Assembly: GCF_014652435.1 (NCBI RefSeq) | Contig: NZ_BMYU01000001.1 | Coordinates: 434,001 to 498,000, forward strand | DNA: 64,000 bases | Origin: Cognatundibacterium squillarum | Lineage (GTDB): Bacteria; Pseudomonadota; Gammaproteobacteria; Burkholderiales; Burkholderiaceae_D | Direction of reading: 5' to 3' | Shown here: positions 10,562 to 19,287 of the stretch, in pieces | Layout of the letters: every line of letters starts with the position of its first letter | How positions within the stretch are numbered: the first letter of the stretch is position 1 | Notes under the pieces: generated by a model | What the model saw: the letters and a program-made list of their open reading frames with translations, nothing else | Told to the model about the DNA's origin: nothing | Database searches by the model: none | Program-made: the position numbers and the translations under genes

Positions 10562-11587
10562 ATGCAAGAAACAATACAAACAGAAAAAAAAGAGCACCTT
10601 ATTCTGACCGGTGACCGCCCTACCGGCCCGTTACACATCGGCCACTACGTTGGCAGTTTGCGCAACCGCGTTAGTTACCAGCATCAGTATAAGCAATACA
10701 TCATGATTGCCGATGCGCAGGCGCTGACCGACAACATGGACAACCCTGTTAAAGTTCACAACAATGTGATCGAGGTTGCTCTGGATTATCTGGCTGTTGG
10801 TATTGATCCATCGAAAACAACGATTTTTATTCAGTCTCAGATTCCCGAACTGACTGAGCTGACTTTTTATTACATGAATCTGGTCACTGTTTCACGCCTG
10901 GAACGTAACCCGACCATCAAGCAGGAAATCGTTATGCGTAATTTTGAGCGTGATATTCCTGCCGGTTTTCTGACCTATCCGGTAAGTCAGGCTGCTGACA
11001 TTACCGCATTTAAAGCATCACTTGTTCCGGTTGGCGAAGATCAGATCCCGATGATTGAGCAAACCAACGAAATTGTGCGCCGCTTCAATCGTCTGGTGAA
11101 TAAAGATGTTCTGGTTGAATGCGAAGCGTTCGTTCCGGAAATTGGCCGCTTGCCTGGCATTGACGGCAAAGCGAAAATGAGTAAATCACTGGGCAACGCG
11201 ATTAATCTCTGCTCCAGTGCACAAGAAATCACCGCAGCAGTTCGCAACATTTACACAGACCCGCTGCACCTGAAAGTCAGTGATCCCGGTCACCTTGAGG
11301 GCAATGTCGCGTTCATGTATCTGGATGCGTTTGACCCCGACAAAGAAGGTCTGCAAGCAATGAAAGATCATTACGTTCGCGGTGGTCTCGGTGATTCGGT
11401 CGTTAAAAAGCGGCTGGAAGGGATTCTGCAAGAATTACTCGGTCCAATTCGTGAACGACGCGAAGAATTTGCTAAAGATAAAGCTCAGGTACTGGAAATT
11501 CTGCGTCAGGGCACGATTCGTGCGCGTGAGGTTGCTGCGCAAACGACGGACGAGGTCAAATCCGCAATTGGCCTGAAGCATTTCTGA
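10562..11587 (+). CDS. trpS: Tryptophanyl-tRNA synthetase
   Basis: A class I aminoacyl-tRNA synthetase of 341 residues that charges tRNA-Trp. The signature HIGH is at 25-28 within [18 protein letters not shown], and KMSKS is at 205-209. The [11 protein letters not shown] form is the variant also seen in many Gram-positive bacteria. ATG 10562 has no strong ribosome binding site; no better upstream or downstream start is visible. Its TGA overlaps the next ATG by one base, so translation of the YcaQ-like gene is probably coupled. Confidence 0.95.
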   Translation: MQETIQTEKKEHLILTGDRPTGPLHIGHYVGSLRNRVSYQHQYKQYIMIADAQALTDNMDNPVKVHNNVIEVALDYLAVGIDPSKTTIFIQSQIPELTELTFYYMNLVTVSRLERNPTIKQEIVMRNFERDIPAGFLTYPVSQAADITAFKASLVPVGEDQIPMIEQTNEIVRRFNRLVNKDVLVECEAFVPEIGRLPGIDGKAKMSKSLGNAINLCSSAQEITAAVRNIYTDPLHLKVSDPGHLEGNVAFMYLDAFDPDKEGLQAMKDHYVRGGLGDSVVKKRLEGILQELLGPIRERREEFAKDKAQVLEILRQGTIRAREVAAQTTDEVKSAIGLKHF

Positions 11588-12813
11588 TGACGATCGTGCA
11601 GGAAATTTCGCAACGGCATGCGCGCTTCCTGCACCTGAACGCACAAGGACTGCTGCGCTATCCGCAAGGAACGCCTCAGAAAGAGCATGTACTTTCATGC
11701 ATACAAAAAATGGGCGTACTTCAGATTGACACAATCAATGTGGTAGCGCGCAGCCCGTATCTGGTACTCTGGTCCAGACTTGGGCAATACCAACCGGAGT
11801 TTTTGCGCGACCTTCTGGTTGAAACCAGGCTGTTTGAATTCTGGGCACACGAAGCAAGCTTCCTTCCTATCGAAGATTTCGCCCATTTCCGGCATCAAAT
11901 GTTAGATCCGGCTCACCTTGGCTGGCGCTTTAATCACCGATGGCTGAATGAGCAATCAGAGAACATTCGCAAGGTTCTCAAAAAAATCTCAGAATCAGGG
12001 CCAATGCGCTCAAAAGATTTTGAACGTCGCAACGACGGCAACAGCGGCTGGTGGGACTGGAAGCCGGAAAAAAAGTCGCTTGAAGTTTTACTTACAACTG
12101 GTCAATTAATGGTTCGGGATCGCGATCAGTTTCAGCGCGTTTACGACCTGACATCCCGTGTTCTGCCCGAGTGGTCAGACGAAAACAATCCTTATTCACC
12201 AAAAGACAGCGAAGCTTATTTGCTAAGCAAATCTGTAGCAGCACTTGGTATTTGTTGTGCAGACTGGGTGCCTGACTATTTCAGAATGCGCCTTAAACAT
12301 ATAAATCTGCAGGCATTTCTGAAAGCGCAAGCAGACGCGGGTAATTTTATTCCCGTCAGAATTGAGGGCGATCATCGCCAGTTTTATGTGCATCAGGAAT
12401 TTTCTGAACTCCTGCACAATCCTCCTCCCCTTTCCAACGCACTGAAAGCAACCAGAATTCTGTCGCCATTTGACCCCGCAGTTTGGGACAGGCGCAGAGC
12501 AAAAGAACTATTTGAATTTGATTACAAACTGGAGTGTTATACACCAGAGAATAAGCGACGTTACGGCTACTTCTGCTTACCGATACTGCGAGACGGACAA
12601 ATGATTGCACGTATGGACGCGAAAGCACACCGACAACACAAAATATTTGAAGTGAAGTCCCTGCACCTTGAGTCGGGCATCAGACAGTCTGCTGCTATGT
12701 TCAGTGACGTGAATAAAAAAATACAGGAAATGGCTTCATGGCATGACTGCAACAGCATCCGGTATGGCGCTGATGTTCCGTCCGGATTTCAACTCGCTGA
12801 TATTTCGTGTTAA
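11587..12813 (+). CDS. YcaQ/AlkZ-type winged-helix DNA glycosylase
   Basis: A 408-residue protein of the HTH_42 superfamily, members of which unhook DNA interstrand crosslinks. Length matches E. coli YcaQ (about 410). The conserved catalytic Gln-hydrophobic-Asp motif appears as Gln46-Ile47-Asp48 in KMGVLQIDTINVV. The middle FEFWAHEASFLP and the later LSPFDPAVWDRRRAKELFEFDY are also typical of the family. It overlaps the trpS stop codon by one base. No resistance or biosynthetic cluster is nearby, so a general repair role (YcaQ subgroup) is more likely than self-protection. Confidence 0.88.
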   Translation: MTIVQEISQRHARFLHLNAQGLLRYPQGTPQKEHVLSCIQKMGVLQIDTINVVARSPYLVLWSRLGQYQPEFLRDLLVETRLFEFWAHEASFLPIEDFAHFRHQMLDPAHLGWRFNHRWLNEQSENIRKVLKKISESGPMRSKDFERRNDGNSGWWDWKPEKKSLEVLLTTGQLMVRDRDQFQRVYDLTSRVLPEWSDENNPYSPKDSEAYLLSKSVAALGICCADWVPDYFRMRLKHINLQAFLKAQADAGNFIPVRIEGDHRQFYVHQEFSELLHNPPPLSNALKATRILSPFDPAVWDRRRAKELFEFDYKLECYTPENKRRYGYFCLPILRDGQMIARMDAKAHRQHKIFEVKSLHLESGIRQSAAMFSDVNKKIQEMASWHDCNSIRYGADVPSGFQLADISC

Positions 12814-12953
12814 TCCGCAACGGATTACTGAGCTTACTTTTCCATCACCGATTGATGAATATCTTTCCAGTCAGAAAACTTTTTAACTTCTTATAAACCC
12901 GATACAATGCACGTCTGACTTGTTTTACTCCGTACTTTGTACAACGCCTGACT

Positions 12954-13589
12954 ATGATCCGAATTCTGATTGCCGACGACCACACCATAATGCGCGAAGG
13001 ACTTAAGCGTATTCTGGATGGTATTGATGACATTCGGGTAATCGGGGAAGCAGTAGACGGGTTTGATACACTGGATAAAGTCCGGCACAATGAATTTGAT
13101 GTCCTGCTGATGGATCTTTCAATGCCAGGACGCAGTGGTGTTGACCTGATCCGGCAAATCAAAGATGAATTTCCCAAGCTGCCAATTCTGATTCTGACTA
13201 TGCACGAAGAGGAACAGTACGCAGTCCGCGCCATTCGTGCGGGTGCGCGTGGATATCTAACGAAAGAAAGTGCGGGTACCCAGCTGGTAACTGCTCTTCG
13301 TAAAGTTGCTTCCGGTCGCCCTTACATCAGCATTGAAGTTGCTGAGCAACTAGCAATGAATGCGATGCCGGCAAGTGACGATATGCCGCATACCGCCTTA
13401 TCCGACCGAGAATTCGAAGTCTTTTGCCATCTGGTGAAAGGCAAGTCGATTACCGAAATTGGCGACTTACTGCATCTGAGCGTTAAAACCGTCAGCACTC
13501 ACAAAATGCGTATTATGCAGAAGATGAACATGAGTAATCTCTCTGACATGGTCCAGTACGCTATCACCCACAATCTGCTGCAATCCTGA
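12954..13589 (+). CDS. NarL/FixJ-family response regulator
   Basis: A 211-residue two-component regulator. Residues 1-120 are the receiver domain, with an acidic pocket at residues 8-9 (ADDH), the phospho-acceptor Asp54 (LLMDLSMPG) and a conserved Lys in LTKES. Residues 145-211 form a LuxR-type helix-turn-helix (LSDREFEVFCHLVKGKS, then LHLSVKTVSTHKMRIMQKM). It heads a run that includes a lone receiver, a Crp/Fnr protein, a universal stress protein and a HisKA_3 histidine kinase. That kinase is of the type that pairs with this regulator class, so it is the likely partner. Confidence 0.93.
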   Translation: MIRILIADDHTIMREGLKRILDGIDDIRVIGEAVDGFDTLDKVRHNEFDVLLMDLSMPGRSGVDLIRQIKDEFPKLPILILTMHEEEQYAVRAIRAGARGYLTKESAGTQLVTALRKVASGRPYISIEVAEQLAMNAMPASDDMPHTALSDREFEVFCHLVKGKSITEIGDLLHLSVKTVSTHKMRIMQKMNMSNLSDMVQYAITHNLLQS

Positions 13590-13600
13590 TTTCGTGCTTG

Positions 13601-13614
13601 TAGGAATATTCCTA
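13601..13614. promoter_or_regulatory. Perfect 14-base palindrome, possible operator
   Basis: TAGGAATATTCCTA is a perfect dyad lying 12 bases after the response regulator gene and 113 bases before the next start codon. No T-run follows, so it is not a terminator. Its length and position fit a dimeric regulator site, possibly for the LuxR-type regulator encoded just upstream. That assignment is inference. Confidence 0.45.
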
Positions 13615-13655
13615 TAACAGCGACGCGGAATCTGACATTTCAATTCAGCATCCCC

Positions 13656-13669
13656 CTGATTTAAATCAA
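13656..13669. promoter_or_regulatory. FNR/Crp-like box upstream of the receiver-fnr pair
   Basis: CTGAT-TTAA-ATCAA differs from the FNR consensus TTGAT-N4-ATCAA at one position. Its right edge lies 57 bases before the ATG at 13727, a plausible distance for activation. The gene after the receiver encodes a Crp/Fnr protein, so autoregulation is possible. Confidence 0.6.
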
Positions 13670-13726
13670 GTACTTATTTCCTGATAATACTCATACGCAA
13701 CAAGCGGTGATGTGTATCAAGAAATC

Positions 13727-14110
13727 ATGAATTTATTTATCGTTGAAGACTCCATTCTGATTCAGAACAGGCTTGTCAGATTTATCGAAGAAATCCCTGG
13801 CATGCATGTTGTTGGCGTTAGCGCTGACATCCGTTCTGCGTATGAAGGTGTTATGCGTCACAACACTGACGCGATGATTCTTGATCTGCAACTTGGTGAA
13901 GAAAGTGGTCTGACTCTGCTGCGGGAAATCAAAAAAACCCGCCCTGAAATTAAAGTTGTCGTACTGACCAATCATTCGACTGAGGATTACCGCACACAGG
14001 CATTACGTGCCGGCGCTGATGGTTTTTTAGATAAATCCCGGGATTTCGCCGAAATCCCTGCTTATCTGATGCGCTGGCAAGGACCAGATTTCAATTCTCA
14101 GATTAACTAA
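13727..14110 (+). CDS. Stand-alone receiver-domain response regulator
   Basis: A CheY-like protein of 127 residues with no output domain. The acidic pair EDS is at 7-9, the phospho-acceptor Asp53 in AMILDLQLGE, the Thr in VVLTNHST and the Lys in FLDKSRDF, so the phosphorylation site is intact. ATG 13727 is preferred over a GTG at 13712 because the protein then begins directly with the first receiver strand (MNLFIVEDS). The Crp/Fnr gene follows after 22 bases. It may relay or sink phosphate from the nearby kinase. Confidence 0.87.
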   Translation: MNLFIVEDSILIQNRLVRFIEEIPGMHVVGVSADIRSAYEGVMRHNTDAMILDLQLGEESGLTLLREIKKTRPEIKVVVLTNHSTEDYRTQALRAGADGFLDKSRDFAEIPAYLMRWQGPDFNSQIN

Positions 14111-14132
14111 CTTTTTCGTGCGGAGACTTAAA

Positions 14133-15002
14133 ATGACTACTGCAGCATTCCAAACCCAGGGCAGCACAACTAAACGTATGGTCAGCATGGGCGGATCAAA
14201 TGAAGCCGGCTGGCGCTGCCATGGCAACCTCTGGTCAAATCTGCGCGAAATTTGCGATCTGTTGCACATTCAGGCACCGGTTGCCTGCCAGGATGACGAA
14301 GTTCTGTTTCAGCACGTTCGCTTCAAAGCAGGTCAGCGCGTTCATACTATCGGCCAGACATTCGACACGCTGTATCTGGTGAATTCCGGATTCCTGAAAA
14401 CGGTGCTGATCGATGAATACGGCAATGAGCAAGTGTTGAGTTTCCCGATGAAAGGTGACTTGCTGGGTATTGATGGTATTCATTCGCAACATCATGCATC
14501 AGAAGCAGTTGCATTATCTGATTGTGACATTATCCTGATTCCATACAAAGTGTTTGCAGCACTGGGTCGCAGCCATGCTGAGCTGGAACATGCGATGTTC
14601 TCTGTACTGAGCCGTGAACTGGTACGCGAACAGATTATGATTGGTATGCTGAGCGCGCTGAGTGCAGAAGCGAAAGTTGCGCGCTTCCTGACCAACCTCG
14701 GTGAACGCTTCAGTATGCTGGGTTATTCCGGCAAATCATTTAACCTGCGTATGACCCGTCATGAAATCGGCAGCTATCTGGGGCTGACACTGGAAACAGT
14801 CAGCCGTACACTGTCTGCGTTTAATGAAATGGGGCTGATCCAGGTTGATCAGCGCGAAATCACCCTGCTGGACACGAATGCATTGAAAACACTGCGTCGC
14901 CTGCCACCTGCAAAAGCACGCGCAAAAGTAACAGATAAAGTGCAGGCGCTGGTTGGCAAAAAACTGCTGCCTCAATGGAGTGGCGACGCTGTTGCAGCCT
15001 GA
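14133..15002 (+). CDS. Crp/Fnr-family regulator with degenerate Fe-S ligand motif
   Basis: A 289-residue transcription factor. The cyclic-nucleotide-binding-like domain (about 55-175) is followed by a Crp-type helix-turn-helix with the FNR-like recognition helix LETVSRTLSAFNEMG. ATG 14133 has a GGAG site. In E. coli FNR the oxygen-labile cluster needs Cys-x2-Cys-x5-Cys; aligning LREIC here leaves only Cys41, with Asn32 and Ser35 at the other two positions. Cys29 and Cys52 exist but with different spacing, and one Cys lies near the fourth-ligand region. DNA specificity thus looks FNR-like while oxygen sensing may be lost or altered. Confidence 0.88.
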   Translation: MTTAAFQTQGSTTKRMVSMGGSNEAGWRCHGNLWSNLREICDLLHIQAPVACQDDEVLFQHVRFKAGQRVHTIGQTFDTLYLVNSGFLKTVLIDEYGNEQVLSFPMKGDLLGIDGIHSQHHASEAVALSDCDIILIPYKVFAALGRSHAELEHAMFSVLSRELVREQIMIGMLSALSAEAKVARFLTNLGERFSMLGYSGKSFNLRMTRHEIGSYLGLTLETVSRTLSAFNEMGLIQVDQREITLLDTNALKTLRRLPPAKARAKVTDKVQALVGKKLLPQWSGDAVAA

Positions 15003-15064
15003 TTAAGGCTCAGAACAGAACTAAGCGTACATTTCAGTAATCTGCATTTCACCGGGAGAACACA

Positions 15065-15904
15065 ATGGCTTACAAAACCATCCTTGTCCATGTTGATGAA
15101 TCCGAGCGCTGCCAGTTACGTGTTGACGTTGCGGCCGAAATCGCAAGAAAATCAGATTCACACCTGATTGGAGCGGCAATTACCGGCGTGTCACGCTTCA
15201 TTTATCAGGATGGCAATCTGGGTGCTGCCGATCCGAATCTGGCTTTACATCTGAACTATCTGAAAGAGCGGGCTGAGGCTGCAGCAGCGAAATTTCGTGT
15301 ACGCACCGATGCATTAGGTGTACGTTCGTCCGAACTGGCAGTAGTGAATGATGAGGCGGGTGGCGGTATGGGCTTACTGGCGCGTTACAGCGACCTGCTG
15401 GTCATCGGACAAACCAACCGTGACGAACCGTCGCCAAGTGTTTTGCCGGATTTCCCGGAATATCTGGTTCTGAATACCGGTCGTCCAGTGCTGATTATTC
15501 CGTATGCCGGCAGCTTCCCGACGATTGGGAAACGTCCAATGATTGCCTGGGATGCCAGCCGTGCTGCAACCCGCGCAGTGACCGACGCCCTGCCTTTGCT
15601 TAAGGAAGCAGATCTGGTGCAGGTCGCAATCTTTAATGTTAAAGCTGATCCGGATGCACACGGTGACCAGCCTGGCGCAGACATCGCGACATATCTTGCG
15701 CGCCATGGTGTTCGTGTCGCGGTCTCCGTACACAAAACGAAAACAGATATCGGAAATGCAATCCTGTCTTTGGCACACGATCTCGACAGCGACTTACTTG
15801 TCATGGGCGGATACGGACACTCGCGGTTCCGCGAAATGATTATGGGCGGTGCCACTCGCACTATCCTTGAAAGCATGACAATTCCGGTGCTGATGTCACA
15901 CTGA
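15065..15904 (+). CDS. Universal stress protein, tandem UspA domains
   Basis: A 279-residue protein made of two Usp domains. The first starts MAYKTILVHVDESERCQLR; the second, near residue 160, starts RPMIAWDASRAATRAV. The second domain ends with the ATP-binding type pattern LVMGGYGHSRFREMIMGGATRTIL. The start has a GGGAGAA ribosome binding site. Usp genes next to FNR and cbb3 genes are common and often respond to low oxygen. A strong terminator follows, so this is the end of the receiver-fnr-usp transcription unit. Confidence 0.92.
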   Translation: MAYKTILVHVDESERCQLRVDVAAEIARKSDSHLIGAAITGVSRFIYQDGNLGAADPNLALHLNYLKERAEAAAAKFRVRTDALGVRSSELAVVNDEAGGGMGLLARYSDLLVIGQTNRDEPSPSVLPDFPEYLVLNTGRPVLIIPYAGSFPTIGKRPMIAWDASRAATRAVTDALPLLKEADLVQVAIFNVKADPDAHGDQPGADIATYLARHGVRVAVSVHKTKTDIGNAILSLAHDLDSDLLVMGGYGHSRFREMIMGGATRTILESMTIPVLMSH

Positions 15905-15938
15905 TTGACAGCACAAACTGTCAGCAACACCGACGAAG

Positions 15939-15975
15939 CCGTTCACTGATTTTCAGTGAACGGATTTTTGTTTTT
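15939..15975 (+). terminator. Rho-independent terminator after the usp gene
   Basis: A perfect 11-base-pair stem CCGTTCACTGA / TCAGTGAACGG (15939-15949 and 15953-15963) with a 3-base loop is followed by ATTTTTGTTTTT. It separates the usp unit from the histidine kinase gene. Confidence 0.92.
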
Positions 15976-16020
15976 AAGCCCCACTGCACATGGGATTTCC
16001 GCAGCACCCTTTATCTTTAA

Positions 16021-16103
16021 ATGTGCAGAAATCTGCATTTGTATTTTCTGGACGGCCAGACTCTCTGCCGACGAGCGGGATATTGATATGCAGAAATCCG
16101 CAA
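16021..16103 (-). repeat. Dispersed intergenic repeat, copy E (inverted, diverged)
   Basis: On the minus strand this matches the right part of the repeat family: CTCGTCGGCAGAGAGTCTGG, then AAATGCAGATTTCTGCACAT. It includes a small hairpin TGCAGA-AA-TCTGCA at one end. It fills the gap between the usp terminator and the start of the histidine kinase gene. See the copies at 31010, 41723, 55845 and 60577. Confidence 0.7.
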
Positions 16104-16225
16104 ATCAGCCAGAAACCGGCACTTTCAGCGCGCCAGACAAATCTCCGAATAACCCTGCGCCAGGTAGGCGCTTTGACAATAAATTTTTCGCTACAATGCA
16201 GACTTTTGATTTTCGGAATATCGCT

Positions 16226-18166
16226 ATGACCAGCACTCCCCGGTCGACCGCCCCCGCATTGAAACAGGCAATTGCCGCTGCAGTCTTCGCATTGATAGCA
16301 TCGCTGATCCTCTGGACTAACCAGCAGCATGTTTCGCGCTTTTTCATGCTCTCGCCGTTGCTGGTGCATACGCTTCTTGAAACCATCACGATTACCATTT
16401 TCGTATCCGTTTTCATCGTCTGCTGGAATGCTTTTGGCGGATACCGCAGTCGCAGCAGCGTCGTACTGGCCGTCACATTTTTAAGCGCTGCGATTCTGGG
16501 ATTTGTACATGCGATCAGTTTTCAGGGGATGCCGGAATTTACCGGTCCGTCTGACATGCACAAGTCTTTCTCAGCATGGATCGCCAGCAGAGCCATCATC
16601 GCCCTGACACTGCTGGGCTTATCGATGAATCCGAAAGACCCGAACCTGTCTCAAAAGCAGTCAGATGCTTTTCTGATGACCGGACTTGTTCTGACTGCGG
16701 TTATTTGCGGGATTATTTTTCTGTTTCCCCATGCTGTGCCGCTGATGTATTCCGAACAGCATGGACAGACGAATTTCAAGATCGCATGTGAGATCGTTCT
16801 GATCCTCATCAATCTGATTTCCGCAGCACTTTTTCTGAAACACAGCCTGAAAGGGCCTGATCAACAGGTAGAAGACCGGCTTGAGATTGCACGCGTACCC
16901 CTGTTTCTCGCCAGCTGGCTGATGGGTATTTCTGAAGTTTATTTTTCACTCTATGCTGAACGCAGTGACGTGAATGTTGCGATTGGTCACTTTCTCCAGC
17001 TCGCTGCAGCAATTGCAATTTACCGCAGCATGGTTGCGATCAACATTCATAAACCCTACACCCGCCTCGCCACGCAAACCATCGAAATCGCACGTTCTGC
17101 CAGTGAGCTTGCTGCTCAGCGCGAACGTCTGCACCGCATGATCGACACTGCAATTGACGGCATCATTACCGTTGATGAACATCAGACTATCCTCATGATC
17201 AACCCGGCAGCGGCGGCTATTTTCGGATATGACGCAGAATATCTGATGGGAAAAAGCCTGACGCTTCTGCTCCCTGAGCGCCATCGTGCCGGACATGGCG
17301 GCCATTTAAAAAAATTCGGAGAAACAGGTTCAACCCGACGCAAAATGGGAAGTCACTACGAAGATTTCTACATTACAGGTCGCCGCGCTGATGGTACAGA
17401 GTTCCCGATGGAAGCTTCTATCGCTCATCAGCTGGAAAATGGTGCCCGTATTTATACTGTGATCTTCCGCGATATCACGGACCGTAAAATCGCCAAAGAA
17501 AAGATGGCGCAATACCATGAAGAACTGAGCCAGCTGTCTGCAGCGTTGCAGTCTATCCGTGAAGAAGAGCGCAAGCATATCGCACGTGAGCTGCACGATG
17601 ATCTGGGGCAGTTGCTGGCAGCCTTGCGGATGGATCTGACGCTGGTGCAACGGGCGCCGGAACTTGCTGCAAAGAGTCAGTCCGCGATTCAGAGTATGGA
17701 CCAGTTAATTCTGACCGCGATCACCACCCTGAGACGAATCGCCACAGATTTGCGCCCGCGTGCGCTGGATGAGGGTGGGCTCTACTTTGCACTACAAACT
17801 TTGCAACGTGAATTTTCGCATCGGCACATGATTGACTGTGAGCTGATCGCAGACGAAGACCAACTGACGCTGGATGATGCACGCAGTACAGCAATTTTCC
17901 GTATCGTTCAGGAGTCGCTGACTAATGTTGCCCGGCACGCAGAAGCAAGTGCTGTCACCATTGAGTTCGAACATTTCCCCGACAAAATCGTCTTCAGTAT
18001 CTGTGACAACGGTAAAGGGATCGATGAAGAAGATATGCGCAAATCGCGTTCGTTCGGGCTGGTTGGTATGCGTGAACGCGTCAAAGCGATGCATGGCCAT
18101 TTTCATGTTTCCGGCAATGCAGGTGAAGGCACTTGCCTGCATGTTGAGTTACCGTTTTCCCGTTAA
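16226..18166 (+). CDS. Membrane histidine kinase, MASE3-PAS-HisKA_3
   Basis: A 646-residue inner-membrane sensor kinase. About seven N-terminal membrane helices carry MASE3-like features (HTLLETITITIF; ILGFVHAISFQGM), then a PAS domain (about 300-420, IDGIITVDEHQTILMINPAA), a NarX-type dimerisation region with the phospho-His in IARELHDDLGQ (about 455) and a HATPase domain (NVARHAEA, DNGKGI, GLVGMRERV). The frame stays open upstream to 15956, but that stretch overlaps the usp terminator and a repeat, so ATG 16226 (or 16196) is preferred. Its likely partner is the LuxR-type regulator at 12954; the signal is unknown. Confidence 0.88.
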   Translation: MTSTPRSTAPALKQAIAAAVFALIASLILWTNQQHVSRFFMLSPLLVHTLLETITITIFVSVFIVCWNAFGGYRSRSSVVLAVTFLSAAILGFVHAISFQGMPEFTGPSDMHKSFSAWIASRAIIALTLLGLSMNPKDPNLSQKQSDAFLMTGLVLTAVICGIIFLFPHAVPLMYSEQHGQTNFKIACEIVLILINLISAALFLKHSLKGPDQQVEDRLEIARVPLFLASWLMGISEVYFSLYAERSDVNVAIGHFLQLAAAIAIYRSMVAINIHKPYTRLATQTIEIARSASELAAQRERLHRMIDTAIDGIITVDEHQTILMINPAAAAIFGYDAEYLMGKSLTLLLPERHRAGHGGHLKKFGETGSTRRKMGSHYEDFYITGRRADGTEFPMEASIAHQLENGARIYTVIFRDITDRKIAKEKMAQYHEELSQLSAALQSIREEERKHIARELHDDLGQLLAALRMDLTLVQRAPELAAKSQSAIQSMDQLILTAITTLRRIATDLRPRALDEGGLYFALQTLQREFSHRHMIDCELIADEDQLTLDDARSTAIFRIVQESLTNVARHAEASAVTIEFEHFPDKIVFSICDNGKGIDEEDMRKSRSFGLVGMRERVKAMHGHFHVSGNAGEGTCLHVELPFSR

Positions 18167-18221
18167 AGTTCCGGGCAAACTGCGTAACCAGGTGCTACAC
18201 TGAAACGTCAGACAGGAGAAT

Positions 18222-18545
18222 ATGATGAGTATCGGTGCAATTTCCAGCGGACTTTCGGGCTTACGTTCAGCACAGATGGCGCTGGATGTCAGCGCACATA
18301 ACATCGCAAACGCCAATACTGCCGGCTTTAAACCACAAACGATTCAGCATCAGGAATCACCGACGGGAGGTGTGAGTTCTTCTGTTTCAGCACCGCAAGC
18401 CGCCGGCCAGGCAGCAGAATCGGGGACCGATCTTGCCACTGAAACAGTCAACTCACTGGTCTACAAGCATCAGTTTGGCATCAATGCAAAAGTAATTCAG
18501 ACGGCTGACCAGAATCTCGGCACGCTGGTAAACATAAAAGCCTGA
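18222..18545 (+). CDS. Orphan flagellar basal-body rod-like small protein
   Basis: A 107-residue protein with the N-terminal rod motif SGLRSAQMALDVSAHNIANANTAGFK, as in FlgB/FlgC/FlgG. It has a short Ala/Ser/Gly-rich middle and a C-terminal helix resembling the FlgC end (NSLVYKHQFGINAKVIQTADQNLGTLVNI). A strong AGGAGAA site precedes tandem ATGs at 18222 and 18225. It is shorter than true FlgC (about 134) and no other rod or hook gene is near. It follows the histidine kinase by 55 bases and may be co-transcribed with it. Confidence 0.8.
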   Translation: MMSIGAISSGLSGLRSAQMALDVSAHNIANANTAGFKPQTIQHQESPTGGVSSSVSAPQAAGQAAESGTDLATETVNSLVYKHQFGINAKVIQTADQNLGTLVNIKA

Positions 18546-18560
18546 AAAAACACCCCTGAT

Positions 18561-19286
18561 TCACTTAGGTGGCACAACACACAGCCAGTCAGGCATATGA
18601 CCTGACTGAATTCCTGCGATCCCGGCAACAGCCAACCCGATCAGTAACAGCCCCGCACCCAGCGAGAACCATTTGCGCTTCTCCTGCAATCCAATCACCG
18701 TCAGCAATTTTTGTGATACCAGCAAATGGGGCAATGCACACAAGCCAAACACTGCCATCAGAAGCGCTCCGGACAGCATGTCTCCCGAAAAAATCGCGAG
18801 CGGAACTACTGCATACAGCAAGCCACAAGGCAGTGTCCCCCATAACAGCCCGGCAATATAAGGTTGTCGTTGAATAATCCTTTGCGCAGCATCCAGGCTG
18901 CGCTCTTGCCAGGTAGCGAAGCCTGAGGGCAAACGGAAATTTGGTATCGATACACCGGTCAGACGGAGACCGAGAATCGCCAGCGCCAGATATCCGGCAA
19001 TCATTACCGCAATATGGGTTTTCCCACCGAAAAAGAATAAACCCTTCTGCCCTGCCAATCCCAGAACACCGCCCGCCGACATATAGACACTGAGACGCCC
19101 TGTGTGTAACCAGAATTTTGTCGCACCAGAATACGCTTGCTTTGCATTTACAATTGCAATGACTTTTTGAGATGTTGTCTGAGGACGCATGAGTAAGCTG
19201 GTCAGGCTACCGCACATAGCAGCGCAGTGGATACCTCCCAGCAGTCCGGCAGATGCCGCCGCGGTCAGCAACGGTATCGTCAGCAT
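18561..19286 (-). CDS. SafE/TauE-family membrane protein of the cbb3 region
   Basis: A 241-residue multi-pass inner-membrane protein of the DsbD_2/SafE type. It starts with a hydrophobic helix containing GGIHCAAMCGSL, a conserved pair of cysteines in the first segment, and has a later PCGLLYAVVPLAI segment. In proteobacteria this protein (called CcoI-associated or SafE) is regularly found next to hemN and cco genes and is suspected to help copper or thiol handling during oxidase assembly. Its ATG follows the hemN stop codon with a 1-base gap, so it is the last gene of the cco-hemN run. Confidence 0.85.
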   Translation of the reverse strand: MLTIPLLTAAASAGLLGGIHCAAMCGSLTSLLMRPQTTSQKVIAIVNAKQAYSGATKFWLHTGRLSVYMSAGGVLGLAGQKGLFFFGGKTHIAVMIAGYLALAILGLRLTGVSIPNFRLPSGFATWQERSLDAAQRIIQRQPYIAGLLWGTLPCGLLYAVVPLAIFSGDMLSGALLMAVFGLCALPHLLVSQKLLTVIGLQEKRKWFSLGAGLLLIGLAVAGIAGIQSGHMPDWLCVVPPK

Positions 19287-19287
19287 G

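Noticed and set aside
16173-16197. A sigma-70 promoter (TTGACA ... TACAAT) for the histidine kinase gene.
   Set aside because: Both hexamers are good but the spacer is only 13 bases, too short for normal use.
15956-16225. A 90-codon N-terminal extension of the MASE3 histidine kinase.
   Set aside because: It runs through the usp terminator hairpin and a dispersed repeat copy, and has no start signal.
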